This document shows positions 1 to 7,003 of a stretch of 64,000 nt of DNA, in pieces. Both the position numbers and the translations under genes were made by a program. The stretch is from Bacteroidaceae bacterium. GTDB lineage: Bacteria > Bacteroidota > Bacteroidia > Bacteroidales > Bacteroidaceae. Numbering within the stretch: position 1 is the stretch's first letter; every line of letters starts with the position of its first letter. The stretch spans positions 1 to 64,000 of the forward strand of contig JAKSLM010000002.1 in the NCBI GenBank assembly GCA_024401225.1, read 5' to 3'. Under the pieces are notes generated by a model. That model searched no databases. It worked only from the letters and a program-made list of their open reading frames with translations, and was not told where the DNA came from.

Positions 1-23
1 TTCTCCGCGGTAGAAATACGTTG

Positions 24-55
24 CAAAGGTAAGCGGAAAATCGGGAACCACCAAA
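24..55 (-). promoter_or_regulatory. Bacteroidota-type promoter pointing off the left edge
   Basis: On the minus strand a TACCTTTG box (24-31) matches the Bacteroidota -7 consensus TAnnTTTG and is followed by GCA. A TTTG (52-55) lies 20 nt upstream as the -33 element. It would drive a gene beyond the left end of the window. The match is textual; no start site was measured. Confidence 0.5.
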
Positions 56-147
56 AAGCAAGTCCGAAGTGTTAAAATCTAATATCTATTGATAATCAAC
101 TGATTATCTCTATGTGTTTTTCGTTATTTATGGTTGTTTTGAGGTCT

Positions 148-597
148 CTAAATACTACACCCGAATGCATGTTCCCCTATACTAGTTACTGAGTTTGGGA
201 TTGTAATAGACGTGAGACTTGAACATTGGTAGAACGAGTAATTGCAAATTGTTGTTATGGAATTTGGAATGTTGATTGACATGAGCGATGAGCATTGAGA
301 AAACGCCTGAATTCCTATTCTAGTCACAGAGTTGGGTATTGTGATGGATGCTAAGTTCTTACAACCTAAAAATGCTTGGTCACCTATGCTGGTGACGGTA
401 TAAGTTTCTCCATTATAGAAAATAGACGAAGGTATTGTTACCGAGTCGTTATAATTTCCTCTTGTCACCTCTGCGGTCTTCGCCTTTTTCACTACATTAT
501 AATAAATGCCATCAATCTCAACATCGTATGCATAGGATGCGATGGAGAAAACAAGGCACATGAGTGTAAGAATGAGTTTGTGTGAGTTTTGCCTCAT
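148..597 (-). CDS. Short BspA-like leucine-rich-repeat protein
   Basis: 149 residues. A signal peptide (about 1-23, ending SYA) is followed by a 50-residue lead-in and then three to four LRR_5 units of the BspA family, recognisable by repeated [17 protein letters not shown] from about residue 68 on. Such proteins are secreted or surface-exposed in Bacteroidota and in some species bind host or matrix proteins. Family members are usually several hundred residues long with many repeats. This one stops inside a repeat, right after AFGCSI, with no C-terminal sorting domain. It may be a naturally short member or a 3' truncated remnant; no continuation was seen in the 147 bases downstream, which instead hold a promoter for the next gene. 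Confidence 0.65.
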   Translation of the reverse strand: MRQNSHKLILTLMCLVFSIASYAYDVEIDGIYYNVVKKAKTAEVTRGNYNDSVTIPSSIFYNGETYTVTSIGDQAFLGCKNLASITIPNSVTRIGIQAFSQCSSLMSINIPNSITTICNYSFYQCSSLTSITIPNSVTSIGEHAFGCSI

Positions 598-956
598 AAA
601 AATAATGTTTAAAAGTTAATGAATTCGGTTCTTTTCTTGTGTTGCTGTTCATCTTCCTATCCTCCAACAAAATGCGCAGGCAATTCTTGCCTTACACAGC
701 GGTGGTAGGAAAAACCGGTACAAACAGACAAGAACACCCACGCAATACGTGAGTATTCGCCAATCTGTTCTCGGTTTGTATAGTTTAAGCTTCCTACACT
801 TCCTGTGTACTTGAACAAATAGCAAACACTATTATTATATGTCATCCAAACTGAAATATTCCGAATGAATGCTGCAAAGATAATGCATTCAGATGAAAGA
901 ACCAAAACAAAATGTAGAAAACTGATAGCGGATAGAAATTTTTGTTTTCTTAAAAA
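598..956. other. Gene-poor stretch, nothing recognised
   Basis: Between the LRR gene and the repeat locus starting near 990. A 115-codon reading frame runs across part of it on the minus strand, but it begins inside repeated TTCCAA motifs and has no recognisable family or ribosome binding site. I see no RNA gene or terminator. Confidence 0.4.
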
Positions 957-990
957 CTTTAAAAGTTCACTTTTACTACTTAAGATTGTG

Positions 991-1206
991 TTCCAATGTT
1001 CCAAACATTCCAGCTAAAAACTTAAGTTTTTAGCTTTTGACTTTAATTTTGTTTTTTTCACTCACTCTAAGTTGTAATTTGATTGGAATATTGGAATGAT
1101 TAGTCTATATGCCTTTGCAACGCTCTGTTATATAATATTATATGTGCATTGTGTAAAGTTCCAAATGCATTCCAAAAGCATTCCAAAGTTCCATAAATAT
1201 TCCAAT
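991..1206. repeat. Inverted clusters of TTCCAA/TTGGAA repeats with two AT-rich palindromes
   Basis: TTCC repeats start at 991, 999 and 1008. A perfect 24-bp palindrome centred on CTTAAG spans 1012-1035. TTGGAA follows at 1083 and 1091 in the opposite orientation. A 14-bp perfect palindrome (ATATAATATTATAT) lies at 1130-1143, then TTCC repeats return at 1159, 1170, 1181, 1189 and 1200. Spacings are 8, 9 or 11 bp. TTGGAA 1083/1091 and TTCC 1189/1181 are mirror images about 1138.5, close to the centre of the second palindrome. Directly adjoins the 22-bp array at 1264. Function unknown; it looks like protein-binding half-sites. Confidence 0.7.
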
Positions 1207-1253
1207 TTTCAATGAAAGGAACTATATTTTTGGAAGAGGGCTTATGGTAAGTT

Positions 1254-1516
1254 GACCGAATCCTTGCAAGAACTTTATCAATGCCTTGCAAAGAATAAGC
1301 AAAGTCCTTGCAATGTGTAGGCGATGTCCTTGCAAGAAGTTGACAGTTTCTTTACTAAGGTTGAATCTACCAGCCTTGGTTGGTAGGTGGAAGTGTTATT
1401 CGGATATGGGTGAAAGGTAATAAGGATTTTGTAAAATGGTATAAGGTTTTGAGCGAAATGGTATATAGTTGTAAGTAAAATGGTATAAGGATTTGATGAT
1501 TTCTTTATACCATTTT
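1254..1516. repeat. 22-bp-phased dyad array A (12 units)
   Basis: Six-base cores start at 1264, 1286, 1308 and 1330 (all TTGCAA), 1352 (TTACTA), 1374 (CCTTGG), 1395 (GTTATT), 1417 (GTAATA), 1439 (GTATAA), 1461 (GTATAT), 1483 (GTATAA) and 1505 (TTATAC). Every step is 22 bp except one of 21. TTGCAA units are embedded in TCCTTGCAAG and the TATAC-type units in AATGGTATAA or its complement TTATACCATT. The array lies about 100 bp beyond the stop codon of the TonB receptor gene. It codes for nothing convincing. This belongs to the same class as the arrays near 13.4, 32.9 and 62.5 kb. Confidence 0.8.
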
Positions 1517-1613
1517 TCTTATTTTTGCTTATCTTCAAAAGTGAGTTTTTAGAACTTTTAAAGGTATTTTAAAAACAAAATATTTTGACATTGCAATCTG
1601 TTGATCTCTGAAT

Positions 1614-4016
1614 TTAGAATTCTATAAGCAAACGGGCATTTATCTGTCTGCCGGTAAGGTAGTTTGGTACTGCATACTGGTTACTGGTGATGTCAGACAC
1701 CCAGTAGTAACTATTGACATTACTGATGCCGAGGATGTTGAAGGCATCGATGCCGAGCCAGATGTTGCGGAAGTTGTTGGCAAACTGTGAATACATGCTG
1801 CGATCCTCATTCTTCAACAGACGATAGGAGATGCCGAGGTCCACACGACGATAGGTACTCATGCGGAACACCTGTTTTTCGCGTCCCTTGTGAGGTGGAC
1901 CAAATGGCAAGCCACCTGCAAAGTGGCCCTGGACTGTGACTTTCCAACGGTCGGTGTTTGGGAAATAGTCGGAGAAGAAGACGGAGAAGTTGTAGCGTTG
2001 GTCGGTAGGACGTGGCACGTAGCGGCTCCATCCGTTGGCACCAAGTATCTTTTCTTCAGTCTTCATGATGCCGAGACTAACCCACGAGTCGGTACCAGGC
2101 ACAAATTCACCATACAGCTTGAGGTCGAGTCCTGTGGCATAACCTTTGGCTATGTTACCACCATAGTAGACCACTCGTACATTGTCTACATTGTAAGGGA
2201 TGAGGTTGTCAAGCACCTTGTAGTAGGCTTCGGCTGTGAATTTGAATGGTCGCTGATAGACGCGGAACTTGTAGTCCATACCGAGAAGGAAATGGATGGA
2301 ACGCTGCGAATGGATGTCTTTGTTAAGATAGGCAAAGGTGTTACCATCGACGGTCGTTGTGTCGCGCATCTCTTTATAGAATGGTGTCTGATAGTACAAT
2401 CCTGTAGAGAAGCGAGCGGTGATGTTGTCGTTGCTGCTTGGGATGAAGGCAATCGTGGCGCGTGGCGAGAAGAGCCATTCGCGATTCCAACTCCAATGAG
2501 TGAGACGGGCTCCGTAGTTGATGACGATCTCGCCTTCCTTGAATTCATGCATCCATCGGTCCTGAGCAAAGATTTCGAGATGATTGCTCGATTCTGCATT
2601 CTTCGAATTCATGTTGTATATAAGGTCGAGTCGAGTGGCGGTGTGGGGGAGTGAGTAGCCTGACGAATCGCGGAATTCCCATTCCCTCATGGACTCGTTG
2701 ACTTTCTCAAATTTCATAAGAGCTCCATAGCGGAACTCATGTGCCTTGATGCGCGATTTGCCTTCGAGACCTACGTTGATCATCTGGGCATTAAGTCGGT
2801 TGCGTGCATGCTCGAGGTAGGTACCTATGCCGAGGCTTTCGTCCTCTCCATCCTGATTGAGCCAGTACTGACCTTGTATGTCGTAGGTTTCACGCTCCTG
2901 AGTCTTGAATGCAGAGAGATTGAGAGTGAGGTTGTTGTATGGATTGAAATTGTGAGTGGTGGAAAATGCTCCGAAATAGGTGTTGAACTTGTCTTGTTCC
3001 TGACCATCGAAGTAGACCTTGAATTCCTTCACATCCTCCGATGTGCCGAACTTGGTGCTTCGGTTGGTTGGCACGAATTTGTAATCGTTGGTGCTGACCA
3101 CGCCTATGAAGTCGAACGTCCATCGCTGGTTTGGCGAATAACTAATGTAGGTCTGATAGTCGAAGTCGCGCGGATCGTATTCGCCCTTGGTGTCGGTAGT
3201 GGAAAGGAGGTTCTTCATGGTCTTGTAGCGCACGGAGTGAGACATGGAGAATTTCTTCGTACCATATCCAACATAAGCACTTGCACCGAGCAGGGATGCA
3301 CTCAAGCTGGCTTCAAATCCCTGTACCTTCTTGTATGTGATGTCAAGCACGGACGACATCTTCTCGCCATAGCGTGCTTCGAATCCTCCGGCTGAGAAAC
3401 CTACTTTCTCTACCATGTCGGGATTGATGATGGAGAGTCCTTCTTGCTGACCGCTTCGGATGAGGAGTGGACGGTAGACTTCTATTCCGTTGATGTAGAC
3501 TGAGTTCTCATCGAACGATCCACCTCGTACGTTGTATTGGTTCGAAAGCTCGTTGCGCGAACTCACGCCTGCTTGCGACTGTATGAGTTTTTCAATGCCG
3601 CCTCCGCTGGCGTTTCCCATGTGTTTCATGTCCTTTAATGACACATCGGTCATGGTGTTGGTCTGTCGCCTTATCTCATTGACTTCCACATCGCCAAGTT
3701 CGATGCTGTTGGGCAGAAGCTGGATGTTGATGGTTACGGTATCGGTGGGATTCTTGAGGGTGCGCTTCTTGGTCATGTAACCGATGAATGAATACACGAT
3801 GACCATCGAATCCTGGCTTTCGCATGTGAACTGGTAGTGTCCCTTGAGGTCGCACGTTGTGCCAAAGGCTTGCCCCTCGACACGTACCTGTGCCAATTCG
3901 ATAGGCTGCTTGTTGTCATCGGTCACCTGTCCGCGTATGGTTACGCTTTGTGCATTGGCGACTGAAGCCTCTAAATATATAATAAGGTATAATATGAATC
4001 TGCAGAATCTTTTCAT
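1614..4016 (-). CDS. TonB-dependent outer-membrane receptor with carboxypeptidase-regulatory-like domain
   Basis: 800 residues. A signal peptide (about 1-22, ending NAQ) precedes a carboxypeptidase-regulatory-like beta-sandwich (about 25-105; TIRGQVTDDNKQPIELAQVRVEG), then a plug domain (about 125-230, with NVRGGSFDENSVYINGIEVYRP) and a long beta-barrel ending in a terminal phenylalanine (ARLLIEF), as outer-membrane barrels do. The family imports large substrates across the outer membrane using TonB energy. No SusD-like partner is adjacent, so this is not a typical glycan Sus pair; the substrate cannot be told from sequence. It is divergent from the alkaline phosphatase gene, with 181 bp between starts, so phosphate- or organophosphate-linked uptake is a weak contextual guess. 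Confidence 0.85.
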   Translation of the reverse strand: MKRFCRFILYLIIYLEASVANAQSVTIRGQVTDDNKQPIELAQVRVEGQAFGTTCDLKGHYQFTCESQDSMVIVYSFIGYMTKKRTLKNPTDTVTINIQLLPNSIELGDVEVNEIRRQTNTMTDVSLKDMKHMGNASGGGIEKLIQSQAGVSSRNELSNQYNVRGGSFDENSVYINGIEVYRPLLIRSGQQEGLSIINPDMVEKVGFSAGGFEARYGEKMSSVLDITYKKVQGFEASLSASLLGASAYVGYGTKKFSMSHSVRYKTMKNLLSTTDTKGEYDPRDFDYQTYISYSPNQRWTFDFIGVVSTNDYKFVPTNRSTKFGTSEDVKEFKVYFDGQEQDKFNTYFGAFSTTHNFNPYNNLTLNLSAFKTQERETYDIQGQYWLNQDGEDESLGIGTYLEHARNRLNAQMINVGLEGKSRIKAHEFRYGALMKFEKVNESMREWEFRDSSGYSLPHTATRLDLIYNMNSKNAESSNHLEIFAQDRWMHEFKEGEIVINYGARLTHWSWNREWLFSPRATIAFIPSSNDNITARFSTGLYYQTPFYKEMRDTTTVDGNTFAYLNKDIHSQRSIHFLLGMDYKFRVYQRPFKFTAEAYYKVLDNLIPYNVDNVRVVYYGGNIAKGYATGLDLKLYGEFVPGTDSWVSLGIMKTEEKILGANGWSRYVPRPTDQRYNFSVFFSDYFPNTDRWKVTVQGHFAGGLPFGPPHKGREKQVFRMSTYRRVDLGISYRLLKNEDRSMYSQFANNFRNIWLGIDAFNILGISNVNSYYWVSDITSNQYAVPNYLTGRQINARLLIEF

Positions 4017-4121
4017 ACTTTTATATAACGAAGCATCGGCTTTTTTATTGTTCTGTACGATGCATATTAGGTGGGTTTTATGCAGAAAACATACTGAATT
4101 GTTACTTTATTTGTCAAATAT

Positions 4122-4153
4122 TTTGATTGTATTGTAAAAAGTTCCTATATTTG
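4122..4153 (+). promoter_or_regulatory. Promoter of the alkaline phosphatase gene
   Basis: TTTG at 4122-4125 and TATATTTG at 4146-4153 are separated by 20 bp, a full match to the Bacteroidota -33/-7 promoter. The -7 box lies 44 bp upstream of the ATG at 4198. Confidence 0.7.
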
Positions 4154-4197
4154 TAACGTAAAACAAGAATACTAATAAAAACAATCTATCCTAAATA

Positions 4198-5622
4198 ATG
4201 AAAAAAATATTAGTTTCAATCTCACTCTTCATCACATCGGCAGTTTGCGTGCTTGCTCAGCAGACTCCGAAGTATGTGTTTTATTTTATTGGTGACGGAA
4301 TGGGTGTGAATCAGGTGAACGGTACAGAAACCTATATGGCCGCAATAGAAGGCAGAATTGGCACGAAGCCACTTACATTTGCCGATTTCCCATACACAGC
4401 GATGGCTACTACCTACAGCGCCTCGAACGGTATTACCGACTCTGCTGCAGGTGGTACTGCTCTTGCTACAGGTGCGAAGACATATAATGGATGCCTCGGT
4501 TTGCGTCCTGACAGCATTACGCCTTTATCTTCAGTTGCCGTATGGGCAAAGCAGGCAGGTGCTGCGGTAGGCGTAAGCACAAGCGTGAGTGTGGACCATG
4601 CTACTCCAGCATCGTTCTATGCTCATCAGAAGGATCGCGGCATGTACTATGAAGTGGGACTCGACTTGATCAAGAGTGGATTTGATTTCTTTGCAGGAAG
4701 CGATTTCCTCAAACCTGAGAGCAAGACTCCAGGCCAAGACCTCTATACTCTTTGCCAAAATGCGGGCTACACCATTGCTCGTGGTTACAAGGACTATCAG
4801 AAGAAGACTAAGAAGGCTGACCGCATGATCATGTTTCAGACTGAGGCTGCTTCAAAGGTGGACCGCACAGCCATTCCTTATGCTATCGACCGTAAGAAGG
4901 GCGATATGACTCTGCAGGAGATCACTCGTGCCGGAATCAACTTCCTCTATAAGAAGAATCCAGACAAGTTCTTCCTTATGGTAGAAGGTGGAAAGATCGA
5001 CTGGGCTTGTCATGCTAACGATGCTGCAACAACATTCCTTGAGATTATGGACATGGACGATGCCGTTCGTGTAGCATACGAATTCTATTGCCAGCATCCA
5101 GACGAAACACTCATTGTCATCACAGCCGACCATGAGACTGGTGGTCTCGGACTCGGAAACGGCGACTACGTGCAGCGTAGCCAGTATCTGCGCAACCAGA
5201 GCATGAGCGCTCCTGCCTATAGTGACTACATCAGCAATCTGCGCAAGAAGGCTGGCAGCAAGTTCACTTATCAGTTGGTTAAGGAAGACCTGAAGAAGAA
5301 CTTCGGATTCTGGAAGGAAATAAGCCTCGATGAGTATCAGGAGGATCAGCTTCAGCGTGCCTTCGACAAGATTGTCTCTGATCAGGACAAGGGTGCAAAG
5401 AGTATGTATGCCTCTGAGAGTGCATTCGGCAATCTGGTGAAGAGCATCATCAACCGCCGTTCTCGCCTTGGTTGGACTTCTGGTTCGCACACTAATGGCT
5501 ATGTACCAGTATTTGCCATTGGTGCAGGTGCAGAGACATTCCACGGACGAATCAACAATATTGATATCCCAGTAATGATTGGTAAGGTGGCAGGTTATTG
5601 TACTTCAAATCCTAACGACTAA
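4198..5622 (+). CDS. phoA: Secreted alkaline phosphatase
   Basis: 474 residues. A signal peptide (about 1-20, VCVLAQ) is followed by an alkaline phosphatase fold. Visible family motifs are the metal-binding GDGMG (Asp33), the active-site ITDSAAGGT with nucleophile Ser82, and the later DHETGGLGLG metal site. Length is normal. It hydrolyses phosphomonoesters in the periplasm or outside the cell to release phosphate. It stands alone with its own promoter upstream and two hairpins downstream. No Pho-box was identified, since Bacteroidota PhoB sites are poorly defined. The symbol follows the family; paralogues are common in these genomes. Confidence 0.9.
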   Translation: MKKILVSISLFITSAVCVLAQQTPKYVFYFIGDGMGVNQVNGTETYMAAIEGRIGTKPLTFADFPYTAMATTYSASNGITDSAAGGTALATGAKTYNGCLGLRPDSITPLSSVAVWAKQAGAAVGVSTSVSVDHATPASFYAHQKDRGMYYEVGLDLIKSGFDFFAGSDFLKPESKTPGQDLYTLCQNAGYTIARGYKDYQKKTKKADRMIMFQTEAASKVDRTAIPYAIDRKKGDMTLQEITRAGINFLYKKNPDKFFLMVEGGKIDWACHANDAATTFLEIMDMDDAVRVAYEFYCQHPDETLIVITADHETGGLGLGNGDYVQRSQYLRNQSMSAPAYSDYISNLRKKAGSKFTYQLVKEDLKKNFGFWKEISLDEYQEDQLQRAFDKIVSDQDKGAKSMYASESAFGNLVKSIINRRSRLGWTSGSHTNGYVPVFAIGAGAETFHGRINNIDIPVMIGKVAGYCTSNPND

Positions 5623-5653
5623 TCGAGCATTGTTCTATTTGAAGAAAACAACA

Positions 5654-5715
5654 AGATATACTATCTTATTTTGAAAGATATACTATTCTACGAAATAAGA
5701 TAGTATATCTTTTCT
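5654..5715 (+). terminator. Long AT-rich hairpin after the phosphatase gene
   Basis: Perfect 18-bp arms (5654-5671 and 5693-5710; AGATATACTATCTTATTT and its complement) close a 21-nt loop and are followed by TTTTCT. The loop contains a third copy of AGATATACTAT, so the hairpin could switch partners. Confidence 0.6.
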
Positions 5716-5738
5716 ATGAGTCCTTACTGCATAAACAA

Positions 5739-5783
5739 AATAATACCGTAAGCTTCACATAGGGCCTACGGTATTATTTTTTT
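5739..5783. terminator. Bidirectional intrinsic terminator between phosphatase and panB
   Basis: AATAATACCGTA at 5739-5750 pairs with TACGGTATTATT at 5767-5778 and is followed by a T-run on the plus strand. The minus strand also ends T-rich, so it can serve both convergent genes. Confidence 0.8.
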
Positions 5784-5858
5784 GTTTTCAACGTAATGTT
5801 GCTGTTCACTTTGTTCAAGAGTTTACAGTATTTCTTTGAATGTTGAAGTCAGAACGGG

Positions 5859-6680
5859 TTAATACTGCTCGTTCTCGTTAGGGAAGTCACCTTCCTTCAC
5901 GTCCTCCACATAGTGTCCGATTGCATCGGTCATGATGGTGTTAAGGTCGGCATAGCGACGAAGGAACTTAGGGCTGAATCCCTGTGTCATGCCAAGCATA
6001 TCGGCAATCACAAGCACCTGTCCGTCACATTTGCCACCAGCACCGATACCGATGATTGGAATGGTGAGTTCGCTTGCCACTCTCTCTGCAAGCTTGGCTG
6101 GAATCTTCTCGAGTACGATGGCAAAGCATCCAGCCTCTTCAAGTGCATGAGCATCGGCGATAAGCTTGTTTGCCTCGGCTTCTTCCTTGGCACGCACGCT
6201 GTAGGTACCGAACTTATTGATAGCCTGAGGTGTGAGACCGAGGTGTCCGCATATTGGAATGCCTGCATCGAGAATCTTCTTTACTGCAGGCAGGATCTCC
6301 ACTCCTCCTTCGAGCTTGAGGGCATCGCAATGAGTCTCCTTCATGATGCGGATAGCATTGCTTACAGCCTCGGTTTCGTTGACCTGATAAGTACCGAAAG
6401 GCATGTCGCATATTACGAGGGCACGCTTCACGGCTCTTACCACCGCCTTGGCATGATAAATCATCTGATCGAGAGTGATAGGGAGAGTGGTCCAGTTGCC
6501 TGCCATCACGTTCGATGCGCTGTCGCCTACGAGAATCACGTCCACTCCGGCTCCGTCTGTAATCTGGGCTGTAGTGTAGTCATATGAGGTGAGCATGGCA
6601 ATCTTCTTGCCTTCTTGTTTCATCTGGATGAGTCGGTGAGTAGTCACCTTTCTTTGGTCATCAACTAAATAACCTGCCAT
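5859..6680 (-). CDS. panB: 3-methyl-2-oxobutanoate hydroxymethyltransferase (pantothenate synthesis)
   Basis: 273 residues from the ATG at 6680. Transfers a hydroxymethyl group from methylene-tetrahydrofolate to 2-oxoisovalerate, making ketopantoate for coenzyme A. Family signatures: [20 protein letters not shown], then [11 protein letters not shown] with Mg-binding Asp53, [10 protein letters not shown] with Asp92, ALKLEGG, and [16 protein letters not shown]. The reading frame opens 40 codons further upstream, but those residues are not family-like and a promoter box (6767-6774) sits inside that stretch, so 6680 is preferred. No other pan gene is adjacent. Confidence 0.93.
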   Translation of the reverse strand: MAGYLVDDQRKVTTHRLIQMKQEGKKIAMLTSYDYTTAQITDGAGVDVILVGDSASNVMAGNWTTLPITLDQMIYHAKAVVRAVKRALVICDMPFGTYQVNETEAVSNAIRIMKETHCDALKLEGGVEILPAVKKILDAGIPICGHLGLTPQAINKFGTYSVRAKEEAEANKLIADAHALEEAGCFAIVLEKIPAKLAERVASELTIPIIGIGAGGKCDGQVLVIADMLGMTQGFSPKFLRRYADLNTIMTDAIGHYVEDVKEGDFPNENEQY

Positions 6681-6766
6681 TGTTTGTTTCCGATTTATAG
6701 TTTTAATGTTGAAATAGTATGTGAATATGATTGGATAGTATAAGTCAATCCGCATCATTTTCGTTG

Positions 6767-6801
6767 CAAAAGTACGGATTTTTCTTTTAAAAGCATTCAA
6801 A
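6767..6801 (-). promoter_or_regulatory. Promoter of panB
   Basis: On the minus strand TACTTTTG (6767-6774) matches TAnnTTTG, with TTTG at 6798-6801 upstream (23-bp gap, slightly long). It predicts a leader of about 80 nt and decides against the longer panB start. Confidence 0.5.
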
Positions 6802-6844
6802 TATCAATTATTTCACTCTTATTCTTCATATTTTTAAGAAAAAA

Positions 6845-6876
6845 TTGTGTGAAGTAAATAATTTGTACTAATTTTG
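6845..6876 (+). promoter_or_regulatory. Promoter of ppdK
   Basis: TAATTTTG at 6869-6876 matches the -7 consensus. Its -33 partner is only TTGT at 6845, with 20-bp spacing. It leaves a leader of about 120 nt before the start at 7004; no riboswitch fold was recognised in the leader. The whole 323-base gap between panB and ppdK is taken up by these divergent promoters. Confidence 0.45.
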
Positions 6877-7003
6877 TAAATCGAAACACTCAATTTCGGT
6901 ATAACCTGAACCTAAATTAACTGTTCCAAGTAAGGAAAACAAAAAAGATAACGCTATTACAATAAATTATTTATACACCTTAAATAAAAAAAAGTATTTT
7001 TCT

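Noticed and set aside
148..597. LRR gene as a frameshifted fragment of a longer BspA protein
   Set aside because: The 147 bases downstream show no further LRR codons in other frames and contain a promoter for the next gene; a truncation cannot be proven from this window.
657..1004. 115-codon minus-strand reading frame in the gap after the LRR gene
   Set aside because: Begins inside TTCCAA repeats, has no recognisable domain, signal or ribosome binding site, and its composition is unlike neighbouring proteins.
1100..1538. Small reading frames containing LQGIDKVLAR-like peptides
   Set aside because: They are translations of the 22-bp array; a 22-bp period is not a multiple of three, so the repeats do not keep a coding frame.
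1890..2654. 254-codon plus-strand frame inside the TonB receptor gene
   Set aside because: Antisense shadow of a clear receptor gene; no domain in this frame.
6681..6800. N-terminal extension of PanB
   Set aside because: Non-family residues, and a promoter -7 box lies within it; the start at 6680 matches the family.
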